64,000 nt of DNA, taken from assembly GCA_016718825.1 (NCBI GenBank), contig JADKCL010000030.1, positions 1 through 64,000 on the forward strand, in the 5' to 3' direction. This document shows positions 26,209 through 34,868 of the stretch, one piece after another. The notes under the pieces were generated by a model. It ran no database searches, had not been told where the DNA came from, and saw only the letters and a list, made by a program, of their open reading frames with translations. Each line of letters starts with the position of its first letter. Position 1 is the stretch's first letter. This DNA is from Bacteroidota bacterium (GTDB lineage Bacteria; Bacteroidota; Bacteroidia; J057; JADKCL01). Position numbers and translations under genes: made by a program.

Positions 26209-26346
26209 GTCCAACTATTCTGGTATTTTTGCCGAATTGCTAAATAAAACTACATTGTTCACCTCGAAAATTTGTATTTAGCAAATTCTGTTTGTATTTT
26301 TGCTTCATTAACTCAAAGCCCAAGCGGGAGAAAGGAAAAGTGGAGC

Positions 26347-27213
26347 ATGGAAAGCAACAAGGAACAGCATGCAATTTTGTTTGAGCAACACGCCATCCGG
26401 CGCGTGTATGACAAGGAAACCGACTCGTGGTGGTTTTCTGTGGTGGATATCATTCAGATTTTGGTTCAGAGTGCAGATTATCAGGCTGCAAGGAATTATT
26501 GGAAGGTCCTCAAGAATCGGCTCAAGAAGGAAGGCAGTGAGTCGGTTACAAATTGTAACCAACTGAAAATGGCCTCCGCGGATGGTAAAATGTATCAAAC
26601 TGATGCAGGCACGGCAGAAACGATCCTCCGCATCATCCAATCCGTTCCAAGTCCCAAAGCCGAACCGATCAAATTATGGCTCGCCAAGGTCGGGTATGAG
26701 CGGATGCAAGAGCTTGGAAATCCCGAGCTAGCAGTTGCACGCGCACGAGAAACCTGGGAAAAACATGGTCGAACCGAAAACTGGATCAAACATCGTTTGA
26801 TGGGACTGGAAACGAGAATCCGGCTTACGGACTATTGGGCCTCTCATGAGATCAAGCCGGGAAGTGAATTTGCGATTCTCACCAATGTGATCCATGAAGA
26901 ATGGTCCGAGCTATCGGTAAAAGCGCACAAGGAATTGAAGGGTCTCGAACAACAAAACCTGCGCGACCACATGACGGAAGGCGAATTGATCTTCACTGCA
27001 TTGGCCGAGCTTTCCACGCGACAAATTGCAGAAAAGGTTGATGCAAAAGGATTTGAAGAAAACCATCAAGCTGCCAAGTCGGGCGGTGGAATCGCCAAGA
27101 ATGCAAGACTTGCCTTGGAGGAAAAGACGGGACAACCTGTCGTGAGCCGAGAAAATTCTCTTCCCAAATTGGTACAAGCGACCTTGGACGGGCTTGGAAG
27201 CGAAGACGGATAA
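26347..27213 (+). CDS. Bro-N (phage antirepressor-type) domain protein
   Basis: 288 residues from ATG 26347. Residues ~5-110 are a BRO-N domain (LFEQHAIRRVYDKETDSWWFSVVDII, ARNYWKVLKNRLKKEG, TDAGTAETILRIIQSVPSPKAEP). The C-terminal half is helical with an ELIFTALAELSTRQIA segment. BRO proteins bind nucleic acid and derive from phage antirepressors; chromosomal copies are common in Bacteroidota, with no defined role. The 3' end overlaps the convergent lipoprotein frame by ~148 bp. Confidence 0.82.
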   Translation: MESNKEQHAILFEQHAIRRVYDKETDSWWFSVVDIIQILVQSADYQAARNYWKVLKNRLKKEGSESVTNCNQLKMASADGKMYQTDAGTAETILRIIQSVPSPKAEPIKLWLAKVGYERMQELGNPELAVARARETWEKHGRTENWIKHRLMGLETRIRLTDYWASHEIKPGSEFAILTNVIHEEWSELSVKAHKELKGLEQQNLRDHMTEGELIFTALAELSTRQIAEKVDAKGFEENHQAAKSGGGIAKNARLALEEKTGQPVVSRENSLPKLVQATLDGLGSEDG

Positions 27214-27677
27214 TCAAGAATTTCAATCTCTGGCTTTGCGCGTTCATGGAATTTGGTGCGCTCTTCGCTTGAACGGGTCAAAATCGCTGTGGCAATGGCC
27301 TTGTCGGAATAGCTTTTGAGGAAGTATTCGACCTTAATCTGTTGGTCAGAGACGCGGGAAACAACCACTTCCACATTTTGGTCACATTTGTCAAGTCCGT
27401 AGGTGAGCAATTCGCGCAGATCGGCACCATTCTCGGTCTTGTTGACCATTTTCCATTTGCCGCCACAGTCGAGATCAGGGTAATCGATTTGGATCTTGCA
27501 AAGCTTGGTTGCATCGAGGGAGACTTCCCAAGTTTGTCCGTCGACTTGGTTTCCAGTGCCTTGCCATGTTCCTTTCATCCATTTTGGTGCAGCGGCGCAG
27601 CCTGAAAGGCTGATCAAAAGCGTCAACAGGACCCAGAATTGGACCTTAACGAGATGCGAAAATGTACCTTTTTTCAT
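27066..27677 (-). CDS. Lipoprotein of unknown function, convergent overlap at 3' end
   Basis: 203 residues from ATG 27677. Leader VLLTLLISLSGC with lipobox SLSGC. Residues 25-130 form a compact beta domain (KWMKGTWQGTGNQVDGQTWEVSL, ATKLCKIQIDYPDLDCGGKW). The last ~50 residues are antisense to the 3' end of the Bro-N gene and look like unconstrained read-through, so the native stop may have been lost. Function unknown. Confidence 0.6.
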   Translation of the reverse strand: MKKGTFSHLVKVQFWVLLTLLISLSGCAAAPKWMKGTWQGTGNQVDGQTWEVSLDATKLCKIQIDYPDLDCGGKWKMVNKTENGADLRELLTYGLDKCDQNVEVVVSRVSDQQIKVEYFLKSYSDKAIATAILTRSSEERTKFHERAKPEIEILDYPSSLPSPSKVACTNLGREFSRLTTGCPVFSSKASLAFLAIPPPDLAA

Positions 27678-27843
27678 GATCAGAATTTTAGAAGCAAACG
27701 CAATTGAGTTGAAAGGATACAGGTAATGTACCAATTTGAGCCTTTGACTGTGCAAGGGACGAACGAATTTTTTCGAACGCCAATAAACCATTGGATTTTT
27801 TGCGGGTCTTTGCTACATTCATCTTAGAATCAATTCATCCACA

Positions 27844-28788
27844 ATGAAAATCAATACGCGCTTTCTACTTTTCCTTGCCTTGCTTTTGACTTTTGCAAGC
27901 TGCAAGAAGGACAAGACCATTGGCTTTGACATCGGAAAGAACCGTTTTACCACCGTGGTTGACGGCGATGACCGCGAATACTACGTCCATGTCCCGGAAA
28001 GCTATGATCCAGACGTGCCAATTCCTGTTGTTTTCATGTTGCATGGAACGAGCGGCGACGGACTCAAATTTTACAACATTTCGGGATGGAAAGAGCTCGG
28101 TGAAACGGAGAATATTCTGACCATTTTCCCATCCTCGTGGCGCTACTGCATCATTGAGGACGGAAACACCCAAAACATTACCAAATGGAATTGTTTTCCG
28201 GGGGCATTCAGCTTCTGCAGTGGTGAAACTCCGCGTGACGATGTCAAATTTTTGAGGCAGATCTTAACCGATCTCGGCGAAAAATTCACCTTGGACGATG
28301 GGCAGGTTTATATGGTAGGCTTCTCCAACGGCGGCCAAATGGCTACTAGATGCTCCGTCGAGATGAGTGATGTCATTGCTGCTGTCGTGGAATCAGCCGG
28401 TTCATTTTCAAACGATACATTGGTGAATCCATTGAACAAGATTCCTGTTTGGTATGAGATTGGAAATGTGGATGATAGACTGCTCACCGATTCCACGACC
28501 AATATTCCAATGCGGGATTTTGAGCTTTTTATGAATGTTTCAGCGTATGGCTCCAAGGTGGTCAGTGCCAATATCAATTCGTTTGGATGCGATTCCAATT
28601 ATGTGTTGACGGGCGACTCCAATGTGGCCTTGTTGGCGACATACCCGGGATTGACGGCGACACCGCCCCACGAATTTCGGTTCATGTTGATCAAGGGTTT
28701 GGAGCACGAATATCCCAATGGAACCAACCACCCGTTTAACGGGCCTGTCGAGCATTGGGCTTGGTTTCAGCAGTATAGGGTGCATTGA
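27844..28788 (+). CDS. Poly-hydroxybutyrate-depolymerase/feruloyl-esterase-like lipoprotein
   Basis: 314 residues. Lipobox LTFASC at residues 15-20. An alpha/beta-hydrolase of the LpqC/PHB-depolymerase family: VVFMLHGTSGDG (oxyanion HG), nucleophile S161 in VGFSNGGQMA, and a late GLEHEYPNG that supplies the catalytic His. Expected to hydrolyse ester bonds (polyester or carbohydrate esters) at the cell envelope. Nothing nearby fixes the substrate. Confidence 0.82.
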   Translation: MKINTRFLLFLALLLTFASCKKDKTIGFDIGKNRFTTVVDGDDREYYVHVPESYDPDVPIPVVFMLHGTSGDGLKFYNISGWKELGETENILTIFPSSWRYCIIEDGNTQNITKWNCFPGAFSFCSGETPRDDVKFLRQILTDLGEKFTLDDGQVYMVGFSNGGQMATRCSVEMSDVIAAVVESAGSFSNDTLVNPLNKIPVWYEIGNVDDRLLTDSTTNIPMRDFELFMNVSAYGSKVVSANINSFGCDSNYVLTGDSNVALLATYPGLTATPPHEFRFMLIKGLEHEYPNGTNHPFNGPVEHWAWFQQYRVH

Positions 28789-28804
28789 AGTCTGGGTTGT
28801 CGCT

Positions 28805-28980
28805 GTGAATTTTGCCACCTATCAGGGTGCTGTGAATTTTGCCACAAAGACACGTAGCAGGGTGCTGTGAATTTTGCCACAAAGACACGAAGGCGCCAAG
28901 GTGGATGTTGTGAATTTTGCCACGAAGGCACCAAGCTGGATGCTGTGAATTTTGCTACAAAGGCACCAAGTTGGATGCAG
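28805..28980. repeat. Degenerate direct repeats of TGTGAATTTTGCCAC
   Basis: Five copies of GAATTTTGC(C/T)AC begin at 28807, 28834, 28869, 28912 and 28947, spaced 27, 35, 43 and 35 bases. Intervening sequence also repeats (AAAGACACGAAG, CACCAAGCTGGATG). It fills the gap between two convergent genes and has no coding frame that fits. Confidence 0.8.
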
Positions 28981-28996
28981 CAAGTCGGCGTGAAAG

Positions 28997-30325
28997 TCAG
29001 AAAAGTCCCGGAATCAGCCTGTATTTGACCTTTTCCTTGTAGAGTTTCCAGTATTCGCCGTACTTGGCTTGACATTTTTCGTCGTCGCGGTAGGTGCGTT
29101 GCACGAGCAAAATGCAGAGGAAAAGGAAGTAAAACCATGGCAAAAACCAGCCAAATCCCGCGGTGCAGGACCAGAAAGCAGCCGCTGCCAATTCGGGAAT
29201 GTAGTGAAAATGCCTTGCGAGGCCCCAAAAGCCGGAGGTGAGCAGGAGGTTTTCCTTTTCTTCGCCCGCGCCGGTCACATATTTCGCCTTGATAAACGTC
29301 GCTGGCTTGCCCCAAATATTGATCTTCCCATTTGCTTTGCGGAATGCCTGCCGCTGATAATCAGCCCAGTAATTCATCCAGATGCTGATCGCTCCCAAAA
29401 TGAAAATGACCACGGCCGCCCAAGCAGGTAGAATGTCGTGGTGGCCGACCATGAAAAAGGCAGGGGAGGAGTAAACCGCAGGTACCCAGACCAAGCAACC
29501 CCAGCAGATATAGTAGCCGGCACGGTCCGTGATGATGTCCGTTGAGCGCATATAGCCTGATTCCCAGATGTAAAACTTGGTCAGGTACATCACGAGCAGG
29601 CCCGACGTAACCAGTTGCGCTGGATCAAAATGACCGATGAGTTCCTTTTGGGCGAAAGCAAATGAAATCGCGGCCAAGGCCCAACCGGTCATGCCGATAC
29701 GGCAATTGGTCAGCATTTTGACGTCGATTCCCCAAAATCGAGGATACAATTCAGTGCCCCAGTAATAGTCAAAGATCACGTTGCCCGAGGTGCTGGAATC
29801 GGTCGAAGAGGGAGCAAAGCGGCCCTTGAAATAAAGCAACAGGCAGAAGGTCAACGCAAAAATATTCAGTGCTGCCAGCAATTCGCCCATGGTATTGTAC
29901 ATGATGGAGGCTGGAAACCAGCCCATCCCTTCGGAAGCACCCAGAAACAATCCGATCGAAAGCACAAAGGAAAGGAGGCCATTGTCCTTGTATTTCGGAA
30001 TGTTGCCCATGGGCGTGACAGGGCCTTCGTAGGGTTTGCCGGGCAGGACCTTCATCATCAGGATTTGAATCGGAATGTAGATGCCCAGGATCTTCCATGC
30101 CGTCACACTCCCCCAAAAGTGGTCGAACCAAGCCTTTTCAAACACTTCCATGGGACCTTTGTCCACAAATGCCTGAAAAAGGGCCGTGATCGAGCCGTCC
30201 AAATGAAACAACGTGTACCAAATCAGCATCGCCGAGGTCGGCGTCGCGAGCATCAGAAAAAGTGCAAACAACGATTTCCCGATTCCCGGTTTCGCATGCG
30301 TAAATTGAACCTCAGTGCCTTTCAT
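28997..30325 (-). CDS. Sterol reductase-family (7-dehydrocholesterol-reductase-like) membrane protein
   Basis: 442 residues from ATG 30325; upstream codons are poor. About nine hydrophobic segments span residues ~15-420. Family signatures of ERG4/ERG24 and DHCR7 are present: TGWALAAISFAFAQ, SGYMRSTDIITDRAGYYICWGC, the C-terminal GFWGLARHFHYIPELAAA, and DEKCQAKYGEYWKLYKEKVKYRLIPGLF. Eukaryotic homologues reduce the sterol delta-7 or delta-14 double bond using NADPH. In bacteria such genes are scattered and often linked to horizontal transfer. Its substrate here (sterol or other polycyclic lipid) is unknown. Confidence 0.85.
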   Translation of the reverse strand: MKGTEVQFTHAKPGIGKSLFALFLMLATPTSAMLIWYTLFHLDGSITALFQAFVDKGPMEVFEKAWFDHFWGSVTAWKILGIYIPIQILMMKVLPGKPYEGPVTPMGNIPKYKDNGLLSFVLSIGLFLGASEGMGWFPASIMYNTMGELLAALNIFALTFCLLLYFKGRFAPSSTDSSTSGNVIFDYYWGTELYPRFWGIDVKMLTNCRIGMTGWALAAISFAFAQKELIGHFDPAQLVTSGLLVMYLTKFYIWESGYMRSTDIITDRAGYYICWGCLVWVPAVYSSPAFFMVGHHDILPAWAAVVIFILGAISIWMNYWADYQRQAFRKANGKINIWGKPATFIKAKYVTGAGEEKENLLLTSGFWGLARHFHYIPELAAAAFWSCTAGFGWFLPWFYFLFLCILLVQRTYRDDEKCQAKYGEYWKLYKEKVKYRLIPGLF

Positions 30326-30562
30326 GCCGAATTCTTCTTCTGAAGCCCATTTTTTCAGCTCCGAATGCCGAAGATATTCAATTTTTCCAAGAATTCGGCA
30401 ACGGGAAAGCTGCCGAAAAGGAAAGCCTGAATCCTTGGTTTGGTTGGAATTCGCTAGTTTTGGCAAGCCTTCTGCAAAGTTGTCGAAGGTAGCCCGCGGT
30501 GAACTTTTCTACTGCCGGGCCTAGGTTTGGGTGAATGGAGGCCGGCCAAGCTGGTTCAGAAT

Positions 30563-30943
30563 ATGGAAGAAGAACGCATTTCAGTGGCGGATTGGTGGCA
30601 GAAGCAACGCACCAATTATGTCTATGTTGCCATGGCGGCTGGAATCCTTTGTTTTCTCGCGTTTGCCTCCATTTGGGAGACTTTTTATGGCACTCACGAC
30701 AAGACTGACACGCCCCTGCAAGTGCTGGGAAGCATTTTTCTCCTGATGCTACGCCACCTCGCGATTTGGGTGCCTTTTCTCTTCCTCGAAATTTGGGCCT
30801 ACCGCTTCATTCCCCGCCTTGAGCAGCGTTTCAATCCCAAAGGCAGCAAGGAAATTCGCATGCAAATCCTGATTGCCGCCTGCGTGGCAGTATGTTTGTT
30901 GCCCTTGTTGGTCCCCGCGATTTTGGTTTGGGTGCATGGGTGA
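30563..30943 (+). CDS. Small membrane protein of unknown function
   Basis: 126 residues from ATG 30563. Three hydrophobic segments are visible: VYVAMAAGILCFLAFASIW, LGSIFLLMLRHLAIWVPFLF and ILIAACVAVCLLPLLVPAILV. A basic loop (NPKGSKEIRM) lies before the last. No family recognised. Divergent from the sterol reductase gene. Its stop lies exactly where a fragment of a higA gene begins. Confidence 0.6.
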   Translation: MEEERISVADWWQKQRTNYVYVAMAAGILCFLAFASIWETFYGTHDKTDTPLQVLGSIFLLMLRHLAIWVPFLFLEIWAYRFIPRLEQRFNPKGSKEIRMQILIAACVAVCLLPLLVPAILVWVHG

Positions 30944-30996
30944 GACGCATCACCGCCGATACCGCCTTTCGCTTGGGCAAATACTTTGGCAATGGT
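30940..30996 (+). pseudogene. higA fragment
   Basis: Nineteen codons (RRITADTAFRLGKYFGN) match the helix-turn-helix of the intact higA at 31491-31547, with one substitution (F for L). There is no start or remainder. It directly follows the membrane-protein stop and precedes higB, so it is the remnant of a former duplicate antitoxin. Confidence 0.75.
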
Positions 30997-31057
30997 TCAA
31001 AGAATTTGCAACGCTGCAACTTTTGCTTACTTTTGCCGTTACTAACGTATCGCGTCA

Positions 31058-31339
31058 ATGATCCAGAGTTTCGGTTCAAAGGAGACAGAAATGGTATGGA
31101 GAGGGGAACGGGTAACCAAATGGCCGCTCGAAATGCAGCAGGCAGGAAGAAGAAAACTGAGAATGCTGCACAACTCCCAGAGCACCCACGATTTGCGGGT
31201 GCCGCCTTCTAATCGTTTGGAAAAACTTTCTGGAGATTTGCAGGAGTTTTACAGCATTCGGATCAATTCCCAGTGGAGAATCATTTTCCAATGGGATGGC
31301 AGAAATGCCTCTGAGGTTGAGATTATGGATTATCATTAA
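31058..31339 (+). CDS. higB: HigB-family toxin (RelE/ParE-like mRNA interferase)
   Basis: 93 residues. RelE-superfamily fold with the HigB arrangement: MIQSFGSKETEMVW start, helix RRKLRMLHNSQSTHDLRVPPSNRLEKLSGD, then strands YSIRINSQWRIIFQWDG and VEIMDYH. Family role: ribosome-dependent mRNA cleavage that arrests growth, held in check by HigA. Toxin-first gene order with the antitoxin 10 bp later is the hallmark of higBA. Confidence 0.9.
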   Translation: MIQSFGSKETEMVWRGERVTKWPLEMQQAGRRKLRMLHNSQSTHDLRVPPSNRLEKLSGDLQEFYSIRINSQWRIIFQWDGRNASEVEIMDYH

Positions 31340-31349
31340 CACTGAAGAG

Positions 31350-31649
31350 ATGGCAAGTTTGAACAACATCCACCCCGGCGAAGTCCTGAATGAGGAGTTT
31401 CTCAAACCGATGTTAATTTCCGCCTACCGGCTCTCCAAAGATCTTGGCATCCCCCAAACGCGCGTCAGCGAAATCATCAAGGGCCGTCGACGTATCACTG
31501 CTGATACGGCATTACGTCTCGGCAAGTACTTTGGCAACAGTGCCCATTTCTGGCTCGGATTGCAAACCGATTTTGACCTCGAAGACGAGCAAATCGCCAT
31601 TCAAGCCGAATTGGATGCCATCCCGCAGGTGATTCCCAACCAAGATTGA
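31350..31649 (+). CDS. higA: HigA-family antitoxin
   Basis: 99 residues from ATG 31350. XRE-type helix-turn-helix: IHPGEVLNEEFLKPMLISAYRLSKDLGIPQTRVSEIIKGRRRITADTALRLGKYFG (split here for description only across helices near residues 7-60). It neutralises HigB and represses the operon by binding its promoter. A short acidic C-terminal tail (FDLEDEQIAIQAELDAI) follows. Start chosen to match the family N-terminus. Confidence 0.92.
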   Translation: MASLNNIHPGEVLNEEFLKPMLISAYRLSKDLGIPQTRVSEIIKGRRRITADTALRLGKYFGNSAHFWLGLQTDFDLEDEQIAIQAELDAIPQVIPNQD

Positions 31650-31676
31650 TCCGCAGCCTTTTTCCCGAATTTTCCC

Positions 31677-31684
31677 TATCTTCG
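31677..31684 (+). promoter_or_regulatory. -7-like element TATCTTCG of the thiC transcript
   Basis: A near-consensus Bacteroidota -7 sequence a few bases upstream of the TPP riboswitch, where the transcript should begin. Confidence 0.45.
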
Positions 31685-31691
31685 CCCTGCA

Positions 31692-31776
31692 AGAATTAGG
31701 GGTGCCTCTCGCATTGCGGGAGACTGAGATCATACCCTTCCCACCGGAACCAGGTCATGCTGGCGTCGGGAAATTC
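31692..31776 (+). promoter_or_regulatory. TPP (THI-element) riboswitch
   Basis: Conserved THI-box blocks in order: AGGGGTGCC, a variable stem-loop (CTCTCGCATTGCGGGAG), CTGAGATCATACCC, then ACCAGGTCATGCTGGCGTCGGGAAA. It binds thiamine pyrophosphate and lowers expression of the downstream biosynthetic gene. Located ~75 bp before thiC. Confidence 0.93.
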
Positions 31777-31795
31777 GGAAGCGGTCTCCTTTGCC

Positions 31796-31847
31796 CTTTT
31801 TTCAGCGTTGTTTTGGACTAAATCGGCCTTTTGGGCCCTGAAAAAAG
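31796..31847 (+). promoter_or_regulatory. Possible expression-platform hairpin of the thi riboswitch
   Basis: CTTTTTTCAG (31796-31805) is an exact reverse complement of CTGAAAAAAG (31838-31847), just upstream of the thiC ATG. Inside, GGCC pairs are also possible. Folding of this stem would hold the region before the start codon in a helix, consistent with translational control (inference). Confidence 0.5.
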
Positions 31848-31851
31848 CGTT

Positions 31852-33750
31852 ATGATCAAGGAAAACGGTTCTCATTCTGTCGAAAATAAAGGCAAGGAAT
31901 TCAAGCCTGTACAGGTCAATGGCATCACCACTGGACCTATCGCCGGTTCAGAAAAGGTCTATGTTGGCGAATTGCAGGTGCCCATGCGCAAGATTTCTCA
32001 GTCCGATTCGCCTGCAAGCTTCTCGCAAAACGGCAAAGGCGAGGCCAATCCTCCCATTTATGTGTACGATTGTTCGGGCCCCTACACCGATTCGAAGGCT
32101 GAAATTGACATCTACAAAGGCCTGAAACCCCTCCGTCAACGATGGATCGAAGGCCGTGGCGACGTCGAACGTTTGAAGGGCCATTCTTCCGAATTCACCA
32201 ACAAACGTGCATCCGATCCCAAGGTGGATGCCATTCGCTTTCCACAGATTCCCAATCCCTTGCGCGCCAAGGCGGGCAAGAACGTGTCGCAGATGCACTA
32301 CGCACGCAAGGGCATCATCACGCCCGAGATGGAATTTGTGGCGATCCGCGAAAACCAGAAAATCGATGCCTACAACGCCGAATTGCTCAAGCAGCATCCC
32401 GGTCACAATTACGGCGCAGCCACGCCCAAGCACCACATCACCGCCGAATTCGTGCGCGACGAAATCGCCCGCGGCCGCGCCATCATCCCCAACAACATCA
32501 ACCACCCGGAAAGCGAGCCGATGATCATCGGCCGCAATTTCCTCGTGAAAATCAATGCCAACATCGGCAACTCGGCCGTGAGCAGCAGCATCGAGGAAGA
32601 GGTCGAAAAGATGGTCTGGGGCATCCGTTGGGGCGCCGACACCATCATGGACCTCAGCACGGGCAAAAACATCCACGAAACCCGCGAATGGATCATCCGT
32701 AATTCGCCGGTTCCCGTCGGCACGGTTCCCATTTACCAAGCCCTCGAAAAGGTCAATGGCAAAGCCGAAAACCTCACGTGGGAGATTTTCAGGGACACTT
32801 TGATTGAGCAAGCTGAGCAAGGCGTCGACTATTTTACGATTCACGCCGGTGTGCTCCTCCGCTACGTGCCGCTGACCGCAAACCGTGTGACGGGCATCGT
32901 TTCGCGCGGCGGTTCGATCATGGCCAAATGGTGCCTTGCGCATCACAAGGAGAGCTTTTTGTACACGCATTTCGAGGAGATTTGCGAGATCATGAAGGCC
33001 TATGACGTGGCATTTTCGCTTGGGGACGGCTTGCGGCCGGGTTCGATTGCCGATGCCAACGACGCAGCCCAATTCGCGGAGCTCGAAACCCTTGGCGAAC
33101 TGACCAAAATCGCTTGGGAGCACGACGTGCAAGTGATGATCGAAGGTCCGGGTCACGTGCCGATGCACATGATCAAGGAAAACATGGAAAAGCAGCTCGA
33201 AATCTGCCATGAAGCGCCATTCTATACGTTGGGCCCACTCACAACCGACATTGCGCCGGGCTACGACCATATCACAAGCGGCATCGGCGCGGCCATGATC
33301 GGCTGGTTTGGGACTGCGATGCTCTGTTACGTGACGCCCAAGGAACACCTCGGGCTTCCGAACCGCGAAGACGTGAAATATGGCGTCATTACCTATAAAA
33401 TCGCTGCCCACGCAGCTGATCTTGCCAAGGGACATCCTGGCGCACAAGTCCGCGACAACGCGATGAGCAAGGCAAGATTCGAATTCCGCTGGGAAGACCA
33501 GTTCAACCTCGGACTCGATCCCGATACCGCACGTAGCTACCACGACGAAACCTTGCCTTCGGAAAACGCCAAGGTCGCCCACTTCTGCAGCATGTGCGGC
33601 CCGCATTTCTGTTCGATGAAAATCACGCAGGATGTCCGTGACTACGCCAAAGCCCAAGGCATCGCCGAGGCAGGCGTTTTGGCCAAAGGAATGGAGGAAA
33701 AGGCGAAGGAGTTTGTGGAGTTGGGGAGCGAAGTGTACGTAAAAAGTTGA
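31852..33750 (+). CDS. thiC: Phosphomethylpyrimidine synthase (thiamine biosynthesis)
   Basis: 632 residues. Radical SAM enzyme that rearranges 5-aminoimidazole ribotide to hydroxymethylpyrimidine phosphate. Shows TPEMEFVAIREN, WGADTIMDLSTG, TIHAGVLLRYVP, SRGGSIMAKWCL and the C-terminal cluster motif C579-SM-C582-GPHF-C587. The N-terminal domain (RIHKI-like DCSGPYTD region) is complete. The TPP riboswitch upstream implies repression by the end product. The other thi genes are not in the window. Confidence 0.96.
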   Translation: MIKENGSHSVENKGKEFKPVQVNGITTGPIAGSEKVYVGELQVPMRKISQSDSPASFSQNGKGEANPPIYVYDCSGPYTDSKAEIDIYKGLKPLRQRWIEGRGDVERLKGHSSEFTNKRASDPKVDAIRFPQIPNPLRAKAGKNVSQMHYARKGIITPEMEFVAIRENQKIDAYNAELLKQHPGHNYGAATPKHHITAEFVRDEIARGRAIIPNNINHPESEPMIIGRNFLVKINANIGNSAVSSSIEEEVEKMVWGIRWGADTIMDLSTGKNIHETREWIIRNSPVPVGTVPIYQALEKVNGKAENLTWEIFRDTLIEQAEQGVDYFTIHAGVLLRYVPLTANRVTGIVSRGGSIMAKWCLAHHKESFLYTHFEEICEIMKAYDVAFSLGDGLRPGSIADANDAAQFAELETLGELTKIAWEHDVQVMIEGPGHVPMHMIKENMEKQLEICHEAPFYTLGPLTTDIAPGYDHITSGIGAAMIGWFGTAMLCYVTPKEHLGLPNREDVKYGVITYKIAAHAADLAKGHPGAQVRDNAMSKARFEFRWEDQFNLGLDPDTARSYHDETLPSENAKVAHFCSMCGPHFCSMKITQDVRDYAKAQGIAEAGVLAKGMEEKAKEFVELGSEVYVKS

Positions 33751-33775
33751 TCTTTAAACACAGAGTACCAGATCG

Positions 33776-34834
33776 ATGAACGGAGCAAATCTTGATGATT
33801 CTGAAGGCCAGGCCTTGGACAAAATCCAACGTTTGACGGATGCCATTCAGCAGCAATGCGATGCGCAAGATTTTGAGGCGGCAATCCGGTTGTTGATGGA
33901 ACAGGCGACAATCTTGGAAGCGCTGGGAGACAAATTGTCACTTGGAAATAACTATGAGCAGCAGGCCGATATCGAGGACAACCATACCTACGATCTCGAA
34001 CGGTCCGGTTGGTTGCGCGAAAAAGCTGAAATCCTCAAGTTTGAAGCAGGCGACAAGGCCACAATCGCGGCGAGATTGGGGGCTTACGCAATGATGCAGA
34101 AGCTTTCCGGGAAAAAGGAGGCCGCGCAGGAAATACTCAAGCAACAGGAACTATACCTTCGGGAACTCAACAATCATTTGGGTTTGGTGCCTTGTTTGAA
34201 AGACCAAGCGGAATTGCTTTTTGAAACGGGTTACAATGCGCTTGCCCTGAAATTGATTGTTGAAGCCGAGCAACTGATTTACCAATACGGTGTTGGTCAT
34301 GAAACCATTCGGCTTTGTAATCTCCTGACTTTCAAGGCTAAGCTGCTGGAAGAAGAGGAGGATCTCGAGGGCGCATTGGCGGTGCTGAAGGAAGCGCAAC
34401 CTTTGGCAAAGGCCTCGACTTCGCGCAGTTTGGCAGCCGAGAACTTGGCAGACCAAGCGATGCTCTACTACAAATTGGGACAGACAGCAATGGCAATTGA
34501 GCTGTTTTCCCAATCAGCCGCCGACTTCAGCACCATCAAGATGGACTACATGTTGCCCGAAATTTTGGACCGGCATGCACAAATGAGGTTGGAAATTGGG
34601 GACTTGGAGGCTGCGCTGAATCTCCAATGTGAATGCGAGAAGGTAGCCTTAAAATGGGAAGATACATTTCAGGTGAAGCGCAGCCTTTATGCACAAGCGC
34701 AAATATGCCTGCGGATGGGAAACCGAGACCAAGCTTCGGAATTGGTGCAGAAGGGGAGAGCTTATACGGGAATGCGTATGCTATCTTTAGAATCGGAAAA
34801 GCTGCTGCGCAATCGTTTCCCTGAATTGCTTTGA
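33776..34834 (+). CDS. TPR-like repeat protein
   Basis: 352 residues, cytoplasmic. Helical repeats throughout, for example LKDQAELLFETGYNALALKLIVEAEQL, LADQAMLYYKLGQTAMAIELFSQSA and AQICLRMGNRDQASELVQKG (paraphrased positions ~150-330). Tetratricopeptide-type arrays mediate protein binding. It starts 25 bp after thiC and may be co-transcribed, though no functional tie to thiamine is visible. The partner is unknown. Confidence 0.65.
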   Translation: MNGANLDDSEGQALDKIQRLTDAIQQQCDAQDFEAAIRLLMEQATILEALGDKLSLGNNYEQQADIEDNHTYDLERSGWLREKAEILKFEAGDKATIAARLGAYAMMQKLSGKKEAAQEILKQQELYLRELNNHLGLVPCLKDQAELLFETGYNALALKLIVEAEQLIYQYGVGHETIRLCNLLTFKAKLLEEEEDLEGALAVLKEAQPLAKASTSRSLAAENLADQAMLYYKLGQTAMAIELFSQSAADFSTIKMDYMLPEILDRHAQMRLEIGDLEAALNLQCECEKVALKWEDTFQVKRSLYAQAQICLRMGNRDQASELVQKGRAYTGMRMLSLESEKLLRNRFPELL

Positions 34835-34868
34835 GATGTTGGCCACAATTCTCTGTGAGTAGCAGGGG

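Noticed and set aside
28805..28980. Possible CRISPR array
   Set aside because: Repeats are short (15 nt), spacing is irregular (27, 35, 43, 35), spacers are related to one another, and no cas genes are nearby.
31948..33657. 569-residue frame antisense to thiC
   Set aside because: Shadow of the strongly conserved thiC; His/Asp-rich composition and no family match.
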